Source: an uncultured Muribaculaceae bacterium
GTDB lineage: Bacteria; Bacteroidota; Bacteroidia; Bacteroidales; Muribaculaceae
Assembly: GCA_947626355.1 (NCBI GenBank)
Contig: CANQRV010000004.1
Coordinates: 37,253 to 101,252, forward strand
DNA: 64,000 bases
Direction: 5' to 3'
Numbering within the stretch: position 1 is the first letter of the stretch; each line of letters starts with the position of its first letter. Positions 50,449 through 58,902 of this stretch are shown one piece after another. A program made the translations under genes and the position numbers. A model generated the notes under the pieces. That model saw nothing but the letters and a program-made list of their open reading frames with translations, did no database searches and had not been told where the DNA came from.

Positions 50449-51846
50449 ATGACAAACGGACTGAGAAGGCTGTCAGGCCGGCTGGCCTACAGGCGTGAAT
50501 ACGGGAGCCTGCTGAAGATCGGGCTGCCGGTGCTCGTGACGCAGCTGGGCATCATCGTGGTGAGCTTCGCCGACACGATGATGGTGGGAGCCTACGGTCT
50601 CGACGAGCTGGCCTCGTCGGCGTTTGTCAACAGCCTTTTCATGATAGTGGTGGTGATGCTGATAGGGTTCGCCTCCGGGATGACGCCTCTGGTGGGCGCC
50701 CTCTACGGCCGGGGGGAGAAGCGTGAGGCCGGACGCACGATGGCGGCGGGGCTCCAGCTCAACGTCGTGGTGGCGCTCTGCTTCACGGCCGTGATGGGCG
50801 GGATTTATTTCCTGCTCGGGCATTTCGGCCAGGACGAGGAGCTTCTGCCTCTGATCAGGAGCTACTATCTGGTGATCCTCTGCTCGCTGGTGCCGGTGGC
50901 GGTGTTCAACTGCGTGCAGCAGACGGCCAACGCCACCACCGACACGGCGACTCCGATGTGGATCATCCTGGGGGCCGACGCTCTTAACGTGGCGGGCAAC
51001 TACGCGCTGATCTTCGGCCACTGGGGGTTTCCGGAGATGGGACTCCTCGGAGCGGGCATCTCCACGCTGGCGGCCCGCATCTCGGCGATGGTGGCGATCC
51101 TGGCCGTGGTGCGCTGGCGGCGGCGCTACCGTCCCTACTACGAGGGGGCGGTGGAGGCGTCGGGCTCCCGGGGGGAGCTGCGGCGCCGGATATGGCAGAC
51201 GTCGTATCCGGTGATGGTGCAGAGCGGGGTGGAGTGCGGACTCTGGACATGCGGCGCCGTGGTGAGCGGCTGGTTCGGCAAGGTGCAGCTCGCGGCCTAT
51301 CAGGTGGTCAACACCATAGCGCAGCTGGGCTTCATGATCTACATGAGCTTCGGCATCTCGACGTCGATCCGGGTGGCCAACTTCACGGGACAGCGCGACG
51401 CGACGGCCGTGAGACGCGTGGCGAAGGCCGGGCTGAGGCTCAACCTGCTGATGGCCACGCTCTCGTCGGCGGTGTTCCTGCTCTTCACGCGCGATCTGGT
51501 GGTGATGTTCACGCCGGAGGCGTCGGTGATCGCCGTGGCCGTGACGTTGGTGGTGCCGCTGGTGCTCTATCAGTATGGCGACGCCGTCCAGATCACCTAC
51601 GCCAACGCTCTGCGCGGCACATCGAGGGTGAAGCCCCTCTTCTGGATCGCCATCGTGAGCTATCTCCTCGTGGGGATTCCGCTGCTGCTTCTGCTGGCCA
51701 AGGGGCTCGACTTCGGGGTCGTGGGGGTCTACTACAGCTTCAACGGCGCCCTCGTGACGGCTTCCGTGCTGCTCTACACGGCTTTCCGGAACACCCTGCG
51801 GCGCCAGGAGCGGGAGTTCGCCGACGCCTCCGGCGCAGAAAGATGA
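50449..51846 (+). CDS. MATE-family multidrug efflux transporter
   Basis: A twelve-helix inner-membrane antiporter that exports cationic drugs or metabolites using Na+ or H+. The 465-residue protein begins MTNGLRRLSGRLAYRREYGSL. The MATE pattern GLPVLVTQLGIIVVSFADTMMVGAYG lies in helix 1, with FASGMTPLVGALYGRGEKREAG, and the second half repeats the fold (SYPVMVQSGVECGLWTCG, VANFTGQRDATAVRRVAKAG). The start at 50449 is used because upstream in-frame codons overlap the promoter. It is a single gene; specificity unknown. Confidence 0.9.
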   Translation: MTNGLRRLSGRLAYRREYGSLLKIGLPVLVTQLGIIVVSFADTMMVGAYGLDELASSAFVNSLFMIVVVMLIGFASGMTPLVGALYGRGEKREAGRTMAAGLQLNVVVALCFTAVMGGIYFLLGHFGQDEELLPLIRSYYLVILCSLVPVAVFNCVQQTANATTDTATPMWIILGADALNVAGNYALIFGHWGFPEMGLLGAGISTLAARISAMVAILAVVRWRRRYRPYYEGAVEASGSRGELRRRIWQTSYPVMVQSGVECGLWTCGAVVSGWFGKVQLAAYQVVNTIAQLGFMIYMSFGISTSIRVANFTGQRDATAVRRVAKAGLRLNLLMATLSSAVFLLFTRDLVVMFTPEASVIAVAVTLVVPLVLYQYGDAVQITYANALRGTSRVKPLFWIAIVSYLLVGIPLLLLLAKGLDFGVVGVYYSFNGALVTASVLLYTAFRNTLRRQEREFADASGAER

Positions 51847-51874
51847 GTATTTTAAGACACTTTAATATAAAAAA

Positions 51875-51906
51875 TTGTGAATTGTCTGTAAAAATATATT
51901 ACTTTG
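51875..51906 (+). promoter_or_regulatory. promoter of the parA-parB operon
   Basis: TTG at 51875-51877, 21-nt spacer, TTACTTTG at 51899-51906 (one mismatch to TAnnTTTG). Confidence 0.5.
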
Positions 51907-51930
51907 CAGCACAAAAGCAATAACAGCTCA

Positions 51931-52737
51931 ATGGGTAAAATCATTGCAATAGCAAATCAGAAAGGCGGAGTGGGCAAGACGACCACCGCGTTCAACTTAG
52001 GGTCATGTCTGGCGCTCGACGGCAAGAAGGTGCTTCTTGTGGACGCCGACCCGCAGGCCAACGCCACATCGGGGATGGGTCTGGATCCGGCGGCGGCCGA
52101 AGTGTCGGTCTACGAGTGTCTGGTCGACGGCTACCCGGCCCGGGAGGCCATAACAGGCACGGCCATAGAGGGCCTCGACATCATCTGCTCGCGCATCGAC
52201 CTCGTGGGGGCCGAGGTGGAGCTGATGCAGAAGGCCGACCGCGAGCACTCGCTCTCCCGGGTGCTGGAGCCGCTGCGCGGCGACTACGACTACATCCTGA
52301 TCGACTGCAGCCCGTCGCTGGGCATCATCACGGTCAACGCGCTGACGGCCTCCGACTCGGTGATCATCCCGGTGCAGGCCGAATATTTCGCGCTGGAGGG
52401 AATCTCGCAGCTGCTCAACACCATCCGCATCATCAAGAGCCGGCTCCGCCCGAGCCTGGAGATCGAGGGTTTCCTATTGACAATGTATGACGCGCGGCTG
52501 CGCCTCGCCAACCAGATCTTCGAGGAGCTCAAGAGCCACTTCGGCGACATGGTGTTCTCGACGGTGATTCCCCGCAACATCAAGCTGTCGGAGTCGCCGA
52601 GCCACGGCATGCCGGTGGTGCTCTACGATCCGGACAGTCGGGGGGCGATCGCCTACGGGCAGCTCAGCAAGGAGCTCATCGCGCGCAACCGCCGCAAACG
52701 GACGGCCGCGGAGACGGCCGCCACACCCAAGGGCTAA
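51931..52737 (+). CDS. parA: chromosome-partitioning ATPase ParA (Soj)
   Basis: ParA forms ATP-dependent dimers on DNA and moves ParB-parS complexes to segregate origins. From M1 at 51931 (MGKIIAIANQKGGVGKTTT) the deviant Walker A KGGVGKTTT is residues 11-19; Walker A' VLLVDADPQANATSG and Walker B YDYILIDCSPSLG follow, then the C-terminal SESPSHGMPVVLYDP. An earlier TTG in frame lies within the promoter. At 268 residues it is a chromosomal Soj type without an N-terminal HTH. parB follows after 15 bp. Confidence 0.95.
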   Translation: MGKIIAIANQKGGVGKTTTAFNLGSCLALDGKKVLLVDADPQANATSGMGLDPAAAEVSVYECLVDGYPAREAITGTAIEGLDIICSRIDLVGAEVELMQKADREHSLSRVLEPLRGDYDYILIDCSPSLGIITVNALTASDSVIIPVQAEYFALEGISQLLNTIRIIKSRLRPSLEIEGFLLTMYDARLRLANQIFEELKSHFGDMVFSTVIPRNIKLSESPSHGMPVVLYDPDSRGAIAYGQLSKELIARNRRKRTAAETAATPKG

Positions 52738-52752
52738 CAAAACATAACCTGC

Positions 52753-53637
52753 ATGACACCGAAACGTAACGCGCTCGGCCGCGGCCTCGACTCGCTGATC
52801 TCGATGGGCGACGTCCAGACCTCCGGGTCAAGCGCAATAAATGAGATAGAGGTCTCGCTGATCAGGCCCAACCCCGACCAGCCGCGCTCGAGCTTCGACG
52901 AGGAGTCGCTCGGGGAGCTCGCCGCGTCGATCAGGGAGCTGGGGGTGGTGCAGCCCCTCTCCGTGAGGATGGCCGACGACGGCACCTACCAGATCATAGC
53001 CGGCGAAAGGCGCTGGCGCGCCGCCCGAATGGCCGGCCTCAACACCGTGCCGGCCTACGTGCGCACCGCCAGCGACTCCGAGGTGACGGAGATGGCGCTG
53101 ATCGAGAACATACAGCGCGAGGACCTCAACGCCATAGAGGTGGCCCTCGCCTTCCGCAAGCTCATCGACACATACTCCCTGACGCAAGACCGCCTCTCGG
53201 AGCGCCTCGGCAAGAAGCGCGCCACCATCGCCAACCACCTGCGCCTGCTCAAGCTCCCGGCCGAAATCCAGCTCGGGCTGCGCGACCACAAGCTCGACAT
53301 GGGCCACGCACGCGCCCTGCTCTCCGTGGCCGACCCCAAGGAGCAGCTGCGCCTCTACAAGCGCATCCTGAAGGAAGACCTCACGGTGCGCCGCGTGGAG
53401 GAGCTCGCCAAGGCGATCCAGGAGGGGGTGGCCACTCCCGGCGCCGACAAGGGCGCCGACCCCTCGCTCACCGCCGCCAACCATGACTTTGCCAGGCAGC
53501 TCTCCTCCTACTTCCCCTCCCCGGTGAAGTTCTCCCGCACAGCCTCCGGCAAAGGCGCCATAACATTGAAGTTCAACAACGACAACGAGCTCCAGCAGCT
53601 GGTGGAGCTTTTCGAGAAAATCAGCAAGCAGCAGTGA
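52753..53637 (+). CDS. parB: chromosome-partitioning protein ParB (Spo0J)
   Basis: A CTP-switch DNA clamp that loads at parS. The 294-residue protein starts MTPKRNALGRGLDSLISM, a ParA-stimulating type N-terminus. The CTP-binding ParB/Srx domain has RPNPDQPRSSFDEESLGELAASI and GERRWRAARMAGLNTVPA, followed by EMALIENIQREDLNAIE, the HTH RLSERLGKKRATIANHLRLLKLP and a C-terminal dimerisation segment. It is in an operon with parA and, by a 4-bp overlap (GTGA), with the DUF5683 gene. Confidence 0.95.
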   Translation: MTPKRNALGRGLDSLISMGDVQTSGSSAINEIEVSLIRPNPDQPRSSFDEESLGELAASIRELGVVQPLSVRMADDGTYQIIAGERRWRAARMAGLNTVPAYVRTASDSEVTEMALIENIQREDLNAIEVALAFRKLIDTYSLTQDRLSERLGKKRATIANHLRLLKLPAEIQLGLRDHKLDMGHARALLSVADPKEQLRLYKRILKEDLTVRRVEELAKAIQEGVATPGADKGADPSLTAANHDFARQLSSYFPSPVKFSRTASGKGAITLKFNNDNELQQLVELFEKISKQQ

Positions 53638-54428
53638 CAACGCCCCAGCTCCGACCATGCGACTCCACACGGCAGCCGGCTGCCGTGCGCTGGCTGATCA
53701 TGGCGCTCTGCGTCGTGATGCTCCAGCCGGCAGAGCTCTACGCGGCATGCCGTATGCCGGGCATGCGGCAGGAGCAGCGGCAGGAGCCGCAGACGCCACA
53801 GGAGCCCGACGCGCTCCCGGCCGACAGCGCGGCATATCTCGACGCCGACCTGCTGCTGCGCGAGTCTGCCGACACCACGAAGACCGTGGTGGAAGACGAG
53901 AACTCACCCTATCTCCTCAAGGGGAAACGCCGCTTCGATCCCAGCCCCACGAGAGCCGTCTGGCTCTCGGCGCTGTTTCCCGGGCTCGGCCAGGTCTACA
54001 ACCGCCGATACTGGAAGCTCCCCATCGTGGTGGGCGGCTTCATGGGCCTCGCCTACGGCACGAGCTGGAACAACGGCCAGCTCCGCGACTACACCCAGGC
54101 CTACCGCGACCTCACCGACAACGACCCCAACACCAAGAGCTACATGAACTTCTTCCCGCCCACCACGTCGGAAGACCAGCTCGACAAGACATGGCTCACC
54201 AACACCATGCGCTCGCGCCGCGACTACTACCGCCGCAACCGCGACCTCTGCATCATCTGCCTCGTGGGCCTATACCTCCTCTGCATGGTCGACGCCTACG
54301 TCGACGCCTCTCTCGCCCATTTCGACATCTCGGAAGACGTGTCGATGGATGTGGCGCCCGCCGTGCTTCCGACCCCGGGAGGCCCGACACGCCCAGCCTT
54401 CGGCATGCAGTGGGCCTTCACCTTCTAA
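53634..54428 (+). CDS. DUF5683 membrane protein
   Basis: A 264-residue protein with an N-terminal signal-like segment (VRWLIMALCVVMLQPAELYAA), a low-complexity Q/P/E region, and the DUF5683 core PTRAVWLSALFPGLGQVYNRRYWKLPIVVGGFMGLAYG. A second hydrophobic segment is LCIICLVGLYLLCMVDAYVDASLA. DUF5683 proteins regularly follow parB in Bacteroidetes, but their role is unknown; envelope location is likely. A GTG at 53634 overlaps the parB stop and is the best start for coupling. Confidence 0.85.
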   Translation: MTTPQLRPCDSTRQPAAVRWLIMALCVVMLQPAELYAACRMPGMRQEQRQEPQTPQEPDALPADSAAYLDADLLLRESADTTKTVVEDENSPYLLKGKRRFDPSPTRAVWLSALFPGLGQVYNRRYWKLPIVVGGFMGLAYGTSWNNGQLRDYTQAYRDLTDNDPNTKSYMNFFPPTTSEDQLDKTWLTNTMRSRRDYYRRNRDLCIICLVGLYLLCMVDAYVDASLAHFDISEDVSMDVAPAVLPTPGGPTRPAFGMQWAFTF

Positions 54429-54447
54429 CCCCCTTACATACCCAATC

Positions 54448-56181
54448 ATGACCATCCGCAAGCTTCTCATCGCAACAGCCGCTGCCGCGGCTCTCCAGGC
54501 GCCGACACCGATACATGCCGACAGACAGCCCAATGTGCTCGACCTAAAGAACTCCCTCACAGACTCCTCCGTGGTGTTTCCCGAAAGCTTCGAGACCGAC
54601 ACTCAGAAGATGCTCGAGGGATGGTATATGAAAAACTATACGGCGACCGACCGGCGCTATGAGGAGATGGAGGACGCCGACACCTCCGACGAGACGATCA
54701 TCGAGCGCCTCAAGGCGCTGCCGACGGTGATCGAGATGCCTTTCAACGAGGTGGTGCGCACGTATATCGACCGCTACACGAAGCGCGGACGCAGCCAGGT
54801 GGCGGCGCTGCTGGGAATGAGCCTCTACTACATGCCGGTGTTCGAGCAGGCGCTCGAGGAGCGCGGCCTCCCGCTCGAGCTCAAGTATCTCCCGGTGATC
54901 GAGTCGGGCCTCGACCCCAATGCCGTGTCGCGACACGGAGCCACCGGCCTCTGGCAGTTCATGCTCGGCACGGCCCGAGGGCTCGGCATGGAGGTGAACT
55001 CGCTCGTCGATGAGCGCCGCGACCCGTATGTGGCCTCGGAACGCGCCGCCACATACCTCAAGGACCTATACGACACCTACGGCGACTGGTCGCTGGCCAT
55101 CGCCGCCTACAACTGCGGCCCCGGCAACGTCAACAAGGCCCTGCGACGCGCCGGCGGCGACCCGAAAAACCTCGATTTCTGGAGCATCTACCAGTATCTG
55201 CCCGCCGAGACGCGAGGTTACGTGCCCATGTTCATCGCCGCCAACTACGTGATGAACTATTACCAGGACCACAACATATCGCCGGTGCTGGCGGTGAAGC
55301 CTCTGGTCACCGATACGCTCCACATCACGGAGCGCGTGCATTTCAACCAGATCTCGAAGGTGCTCGACATCCCGGTGGAGGAGCTCCGCATCCTCAACCC
55401 GCAGTTCCGGGCCGACCTCATACCGGGCACTCCCGACACGCCCTACACCCTCATACTCCCGTCGCAGCAGATCCACGCCTACCTGATGAGCGAGGACGCC
55501 ATCAAGGAGTATGAGAGCGACAGATACGCGCTCCGCGGAGTGGTGGAGCCCGGAGAGGTGCCCTCCGACGCGATGCTCGCCGTGGATGAGGAGACCTTCG
55601 GCGAGGAGGCCTTCAATCAGGAGCTCGACGATGTGGCGCTGGCGGCCGGGGGCGGACGAGGCGAGGCGGTGGTCCACAAGGTGGAGCCCGGCGAGTCGCT
55701 GGCCTCGATAGCCCGGAAGTATGGCGTGAGCGTCGACCAGATCAAGAAGACCAACAACCTGCGGCGGAATGCGGTGAGGGTCGGCCAGCAGCTCAAGATC
55801 TCCGGCACGGAGCCCGCGCCCACAGAGGGAGTGCAGGGCCGCGCGCCCCTGATGGCAGACCTCGGCGACGAGGAGGCCCAGGCTCCGCAGCAGAGCAAGG
55901 CCTCGGGCTCGAAGGCCGGGAAACAGAGCAAGAAGAACAAGAAACAGAAGGCCGCGAAGCCTACGATTCACAAAATCAGGAACGGCGAGTCGCTGAGCAC
56001 GATCTCGAAGAAATACGGCGTGAGCGTGGCGGAGCTCAAGAAGACCAACGGCATGAGCGGCGACAACCTGCGCGCCGGCAAGACGCTGAAGATTCCCGTG
56101 AAGGGCTCTACGGCGTCGAAATCGAAGTCAGGCTCGAAGTCGAAGAGCAAGTCGAAGAAGAAAAAGAAAAGACGCCGCTGA
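54448..56181 (+). CDS. mltD: membrane-bound lytic murein transglycosylase D with LysM repeats
   Basis: A periplasmic enzyme that cleaves peptidoglycan glycan strands with formation of 1,6-anhydro-muramic acid. From the ATG at 54448 it has 577 residues: signal peptide (LLIATAAAAALQAPTPIHA), an SLT domain with catalytic E152 in LPVIESGLDPNAVSRHGATGLWQF and AIAAYNCGPGNVNKALRRAGG, and a divergent LysM-like stretch near residue 300. Two clear LysM domains follow (VEPGESLASIARKYGVSVDQI and IRNGESLSTISKKYGVSVAEL). The end is a lysine/serine-rich tail. It is the last gene of the parA operon. Confidence 0.93.
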   Translation: MTIRKLLIATAAAAALQAPTPIHADRQPNVLDLKNSLTDSSVVFPESFETDTQKMLEGWYMKNYTATDRRYEEMEDADTSDETIIERLKALPTVIEMPFNEVVRTYIDRYTKRGRSQVAALLGMSLYYMPVFEQALEERGLPLELKYLPVIESGLDPNAVSRHGATGLWQFMLGTARGLGMEVNSLVDERRDPYVASERAATYLKDLYDTYGDWSLAIAAYNCGPGNVNKALRRAGGDPKNLDFWSIYQYLPAETRGYVPMFIAANYVMNYYQDHNISPVLAVKPLVTDTLHITERVHFNQISKVLDIPVEELRILNPQFRADLIPGTPDTPYTLILPSQQIHAYLMSEDAIKEYESDRYALRGVVEPGEVPSDAMLAVDEETFGEEAFNQELDDVALAAGGGRGEAVVHKVEPGESLASIARKYGVSVDQIKKTNNLRRNAVRVGQQLKISGTEPAPTEGVQGRAPLMADLGDEEAQAPQQSKASGSKAGKQSKKNKKQKAAKPTIHKIRNGESLSTISKKYGVSVAELKKTNGMSGDNLRAGKTLKIPVKGSTASKSKSGSKSKSKSKKKKKRRR

Positions 56182-56210
56182 GCCGCGACTTTAAGAATAG
56201 GGAGCTGAAA

Positions 56211-56242
56211 TTTGCGTGTATGGATTTTTTTGATTAATTTTG
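56211..56242 (+). promoter_or_regulatory. promoter of tRNA-Tyr
   Basis: TTTG at 56211-56214, 20-nt spacer, TAATTTTG at 56235-56242: a textbook Bacteroidota promoter. Confidence 0.7.
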
Positions 56243-56270
56243 CAACGTCAAAAAAGGGAGACATCCCCAC

Positions 56271-56353
56271 GGGTGGATACCAGAGTGGCCAAATGGGGCA
56301 GACTGTAAATCTGCTGGCTTATGCCTTCGGTGGTTCGAATCCATCTCCACCCA
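56271..56353 (+). tRNA. tRNA-Tyr (anticodon GTA)
   Basis: An 83-nt class II tRNA with acceptor stem GGGTGGA/TCCACCC, anticodon loop CTGTAAA (GTA at 56305-56307) on a GCAGA/TCTGC stem, a long variable arm, and T loop TTCGAAT on a GGTGG/CCATC stem. No CCA is encoded. It has its own promoter and is followed at once by a perfect hairpin. Confidence 0.93.
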
Positions 56354-56399
56354 CATAGAAGAGGAGGAAATTCCATTGGAATTTCCTCCTCTTCTATGT
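56353..56399. terminator. 22-bp perfect hairpin shared by tRNA-Tyr and lrp
   Basis: ACATAGAAGAGGAGGAAATTCC-type stem: 56353-56374 pairs fully with 56378-56399 around a 3-nt loop. It starts on the last base of the tRNA and ends 15 bp before the convergent lrp-like stop, so it probably terminates both. It lacks a T tract on either side. Confidence 0.75.
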
Positions 56400-56413
56400 T
56401 CATCAGCCGCCCC

Positions 56414-56896
56414 TCAGGGGCGGCTGATGCGTTGTGTCAGCGGAAGCATCGTGGAGTGTTTTGCCTCCTCCATCACGAAGATCGACTCCACATGGCCCAC
56501 CGACGGGATGCGCCCGAGAACCTCGAGCACAAACTCACGGTAGTAGCGCATGTCGGGGGCATGGATCTTCAGGAGATAGTCGCTCTTGCCCGCCACGTTA
56601 TAGCATTCCATAACCTCAGGAATGCCCATTATGATGTCGACAAACTCACGCTTGTCGACCAGCGTCTGCTTCGACAGCTCCACGTTGACAAACACCATAA
56701 ATCCCATGTTGAGCTTCTCGGCGTTGAGAACAGCCACATATTTCTTTATATAGCCTTCGTTCTCCAGCCGCTTCACCCGTTCATACACGGGAGTGGTGGA
56801 GAGGTTCACCCTGGAGGCCAGCTCCTTGGTGGTGAGCCGTGAGTTGTCCTGAAGCACTTCCAGGATCTTTCTGTCGGTGTCGTCGAGTGTTTCCAT
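56414..56896 (-). CDS. Lrp/AsnC-family transcriptional regulator
   Basis: A 160-residue regulator from the ATG at 56896 (METLDDTDRKILEVLQDNSRLTTKELASRVNLSTTPVYERVKRLENEGYIKKYVAVLN): an AsnC-type winged HTH, then a RAM effector domain (GIPEVMECYNVAGKSDYLLKI, VLEVLGRIPSVGHVESIFVMEE). Family members sense amino acids as octamers and control amino-acid genes globally. The frame is open upstream but the typical N-terminus fits 56896. It is monocistronic and convergent with tRNA-Tyr. Confidence 0.92.
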   Translation of the reverse strand: METLDDTDRKILEVLQDNSRLTTKELASRVNLSTTPVYERVKRLENEGYIKKYVAVLNAEKLNMGFMVFVNVELSKQTLVDKREFVDIIMGIPEVMECYNVAGKSDYLLKIHAPDMRYYREFVLEVLGRIPSVGHVESIFVMEEAKHSTMLPLTQRISRP

Positions 56897-56934
56897 CGCT
56901 GTTGTGTCTGGGATATATGATGGCGGTGTCGGCT

Positions 56935-58578
56935 TTATCGGCCGGCGCGCATTCTCTTGACGGTCTTTACGGAGCCGTCGCTGTAGACGATGCGGCATAC
57001 CACGGGGCCGTTGTAGGTCTCGCCGACCCTCTGCCCCTGGAGGTTGTAGTAGGAGCGTGAGGTCTCCTCCGGCTGCATCACCGTGGACTCAACACCGGAG
57101 CCGGAGCTCGTGATCTCGCTGAAGAGCTCCTTGCCCTCCTCGTTGATATACATCGACTGCACTCCGCATCCCTCGGCGGGAAGCTCGAAGTGGAAGTAGA
57201 CCGTGCGGTAGTTGTAGTAGCTGAAGATGTCCCAGTTGTCATACAGATAGTAGGGCACGTTCACCATGTCTTCATCGATGCCGAGATTGGGATATTCGGC
57301 GGGAGTGAAGGTGAAGAGCTCTCCGTTTATATAGAAACGGTAATAAAGCCGGTCGGTATCGAGCAGACACCCGTCGGTGTCGACGGTGGCAATCCAGAAT
57401 CTCATTGTGCCTGCCCCGAAATACTCATCCCAGGGCTGCACCTCGAGGTCATAGGGCTTGGCCGGGGGTGTGTCGACATTGCGGTTCTGGCTGTAGATGC
57501 TCACTCCCTCATAGAACGTCAGCACATAGAAGTCCTCGGGCATCGAGCAGGTAGCGTATCCGTCGCGGAGAGTGAGCTTCTTGCCTTCGGCGTCGTAGTC
57601 AAACACCACTTCCTCCAGAGGAGAACCGATAGCGGTTTCGTTGCCCTCGTCATCATATTCATACTCGATCTTCGCGCCCCAGAGATAGGAGAAATATGAG
57701 ACGGCTTCGTTGATGCCGATGTATGAGCCGGAAGGTATCGTCACTTTCCCGTCGGATATATGGCCTTTGACCCAGCCGTTCACCCAGTCTCCCTCGGTTC
57801 CGCGGTCTATCCCGAGAAGATAGATGTCATCGCCGTCGAACGCCACATCGACAAGCGTGGTCTCAAATTCGTCCTGGAAGACCCATTTGTCTATGGCCGC
57901 GCCGGCGGGAGGGGTGATGCCGTTGCTTCCCTCTCGAGGGGAGAACAGGATGTCGTATTCGCCGAAGCCTCTCCATGAGTAGCCCATCTCTCCTGTGGGA
58001 TTTCCCTCCATGTCGGTGAGCTCGCCGTAGGAGGCGAGGCTGAGAAGCAGCTCGGGGTCGGCGGCCTCGTAGCCGTTGTCGGTCTTCTTCAGCACATACT
58101 TCATGTCGTCGGTCGCCACGTATGTGGCCATGCCCGACTCATCCACCACCTGTTTCATGGGAACGATGTAGAAGCTGATCCATACCTCGTTCCAGTCGTC
58201 ATATTCCTCATAGATGAACTGCGGCCCCTCGATCACGATCGAGCCGTCGGCGTCGTAGCTTCCTTTCAGCCAGCTGAGCATGGGGAAGTCGGCAAGCGGG
58301 TTGGAGAAATAGAGCGTGCCGTCGTCTGCCTTGACTTGACGCACCACTGACCCCTTGATCTCGTTGCGGTGTACACCCTCCCAGTCGTAAGCGAACTCCA
58401 TGCAGTTGCGGCTGAAATAGGTGAGCTCCCCGTCGGGCACGTCATAGATAATCTCGTCGTCGGCGTTGGGCGGCGTCACTTCCCTGCACACTTTGTTGAG
58501 CGGTGCGAACTCCTGCGGCATCGCCATGGCTGAAAGCGCAAGGGATGCCATTGTCGTCAAAAGTAATGCTTTTGTCAT
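56935..58578 (-). CDS. secreted protein of unknown function with C-terminal sorting-like tail
   Basis: A 547-residue exported protein (MTKALLLTTMASLALSAMAMP). It is acidic and tyrosine-rich with beta-strand repeats such as GSYDADGSIVIEGPQFIYEEYDDWNEVWI, FYIVPMKQVVDESGMA and YISFYFSYLWG-like stretches. The last 45 residues (RSYYNLQGQRVGETYNGPVVCRIVYSDGSVKTVKRMRAGR) have the YNLQGQRV pattern seen at the ends of many Bacteroidales secreted proteins and related to type IX tails. No enzyme motif is recognised. It has a strong promoter divergent from the next anchor-domain gene. Confidence 0.65.
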   Translation of the reverse strand: MTKALLLTTMASLALSAMAMPQEFAPLNKVCREVTPPNADDEIIYDVPDGELTYFSRNCMEFAYDWEGVHRNEIKGSVVRQVKADDGTLYFSNPLADFPMLSWLKGSYDADGSIVIEGPQFIYEEYDDWNEVWISFYIVPMKQVVDESGMATYVATDDMKYVLKKTDNGYEAADPELLLSLASYGELTDMEGNPTGEMGYSWRGFGEYDILFSPREGSNGITPPAGAAIDKWVFQDEFETTLVDVAFDGDDIYLLGIDRGTEGDWVNGWVKGHISDGKVTIPSGSYIGINEAVSYFSYLWGAKIEYEYDDEGNETAIGSPLEEVVFDYDAEGKKLTLRDGYATCSMPEDFYVLTFYEGVSIYSQNRNVDTPPAKPYDLEVQPWDEYFGAGTMRFWIATVDTDGCLLDTDRLYYRFYINGELFTFTPAEYPNLGIDEDMVNVPYYLYDNWDIFSYYNYRTVYFHFELPAEGCGVQSMYINEEGKELFSEITSSGSGVESTVMQPEETSRSYYNLQGQRVGETYNGPVVCRIVYSDGSVKTVKRMRAGR

Positions 58579-58673
58579 GTTTAGGTTGTTTGATGTTGTT
58601 TTATATTATGCCTCCTCCCGGATTGATGTCATTTCGACAGTATCATAGAGGGCTGCATGAAGGAATGTCACTG

Positions 58674-58705
58674 CAAATATAGTGTTTTTTTAATACTGTG
58701 GCAAA
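58674..58705 (-). promoter_or_regulatory. promoter of the secreted protein gene (minus)
   Basis: Minus-strand TTTG at 58705-58702, 20-nt spacer, TATATTTG at 58681-58674. The leader is about 90 nt. Confidence 0.65.
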
Positions 58706-58829
58706 AAATTCATTATTCCGACATATTGTATGGAAATTAATGGGCGATCGTATGAATTTCCGATGCGGTCCGCCACATGTATTACGGCATCATGAAAGGT
58801 GCCTGCGAGGGGAGTTATCCAGATATCTA

Positions 58830-58861
58830 TTTGCAAATGTAATATTTTTTGCATATCTTTG
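58830..58861 (+). promoter_or_regulatory. promoter of the anchor-J protein gene (plus)
   Basis: TTTG at 58830-58833, 20-nt spacer, TATCTTTG at 58854-58861. The rest of the 316-bp divergent intergenic region is AT-rich with no further feature seen. Confidence 0.65.
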
Positions 58862-58886
58862 CTCCGACAAATCACTTAACCAATTC

Positions 58887-58902
58887 GATTACACGTGAAA
58901 CA
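58887..58902. promoter_or_regulatory. parS-like sequence (13 of 16)
   Basis: GATTACACGTGAAACA agrees with the parS consensus TGTTTCACGTGAAACA at 13 of 16 positions, including the whole right half and centre. It spans the GTG start codon of the next gene, 6-7 kb from parAB. A match this good is expected by chance about once in several such windows. Confidence 0.25.
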
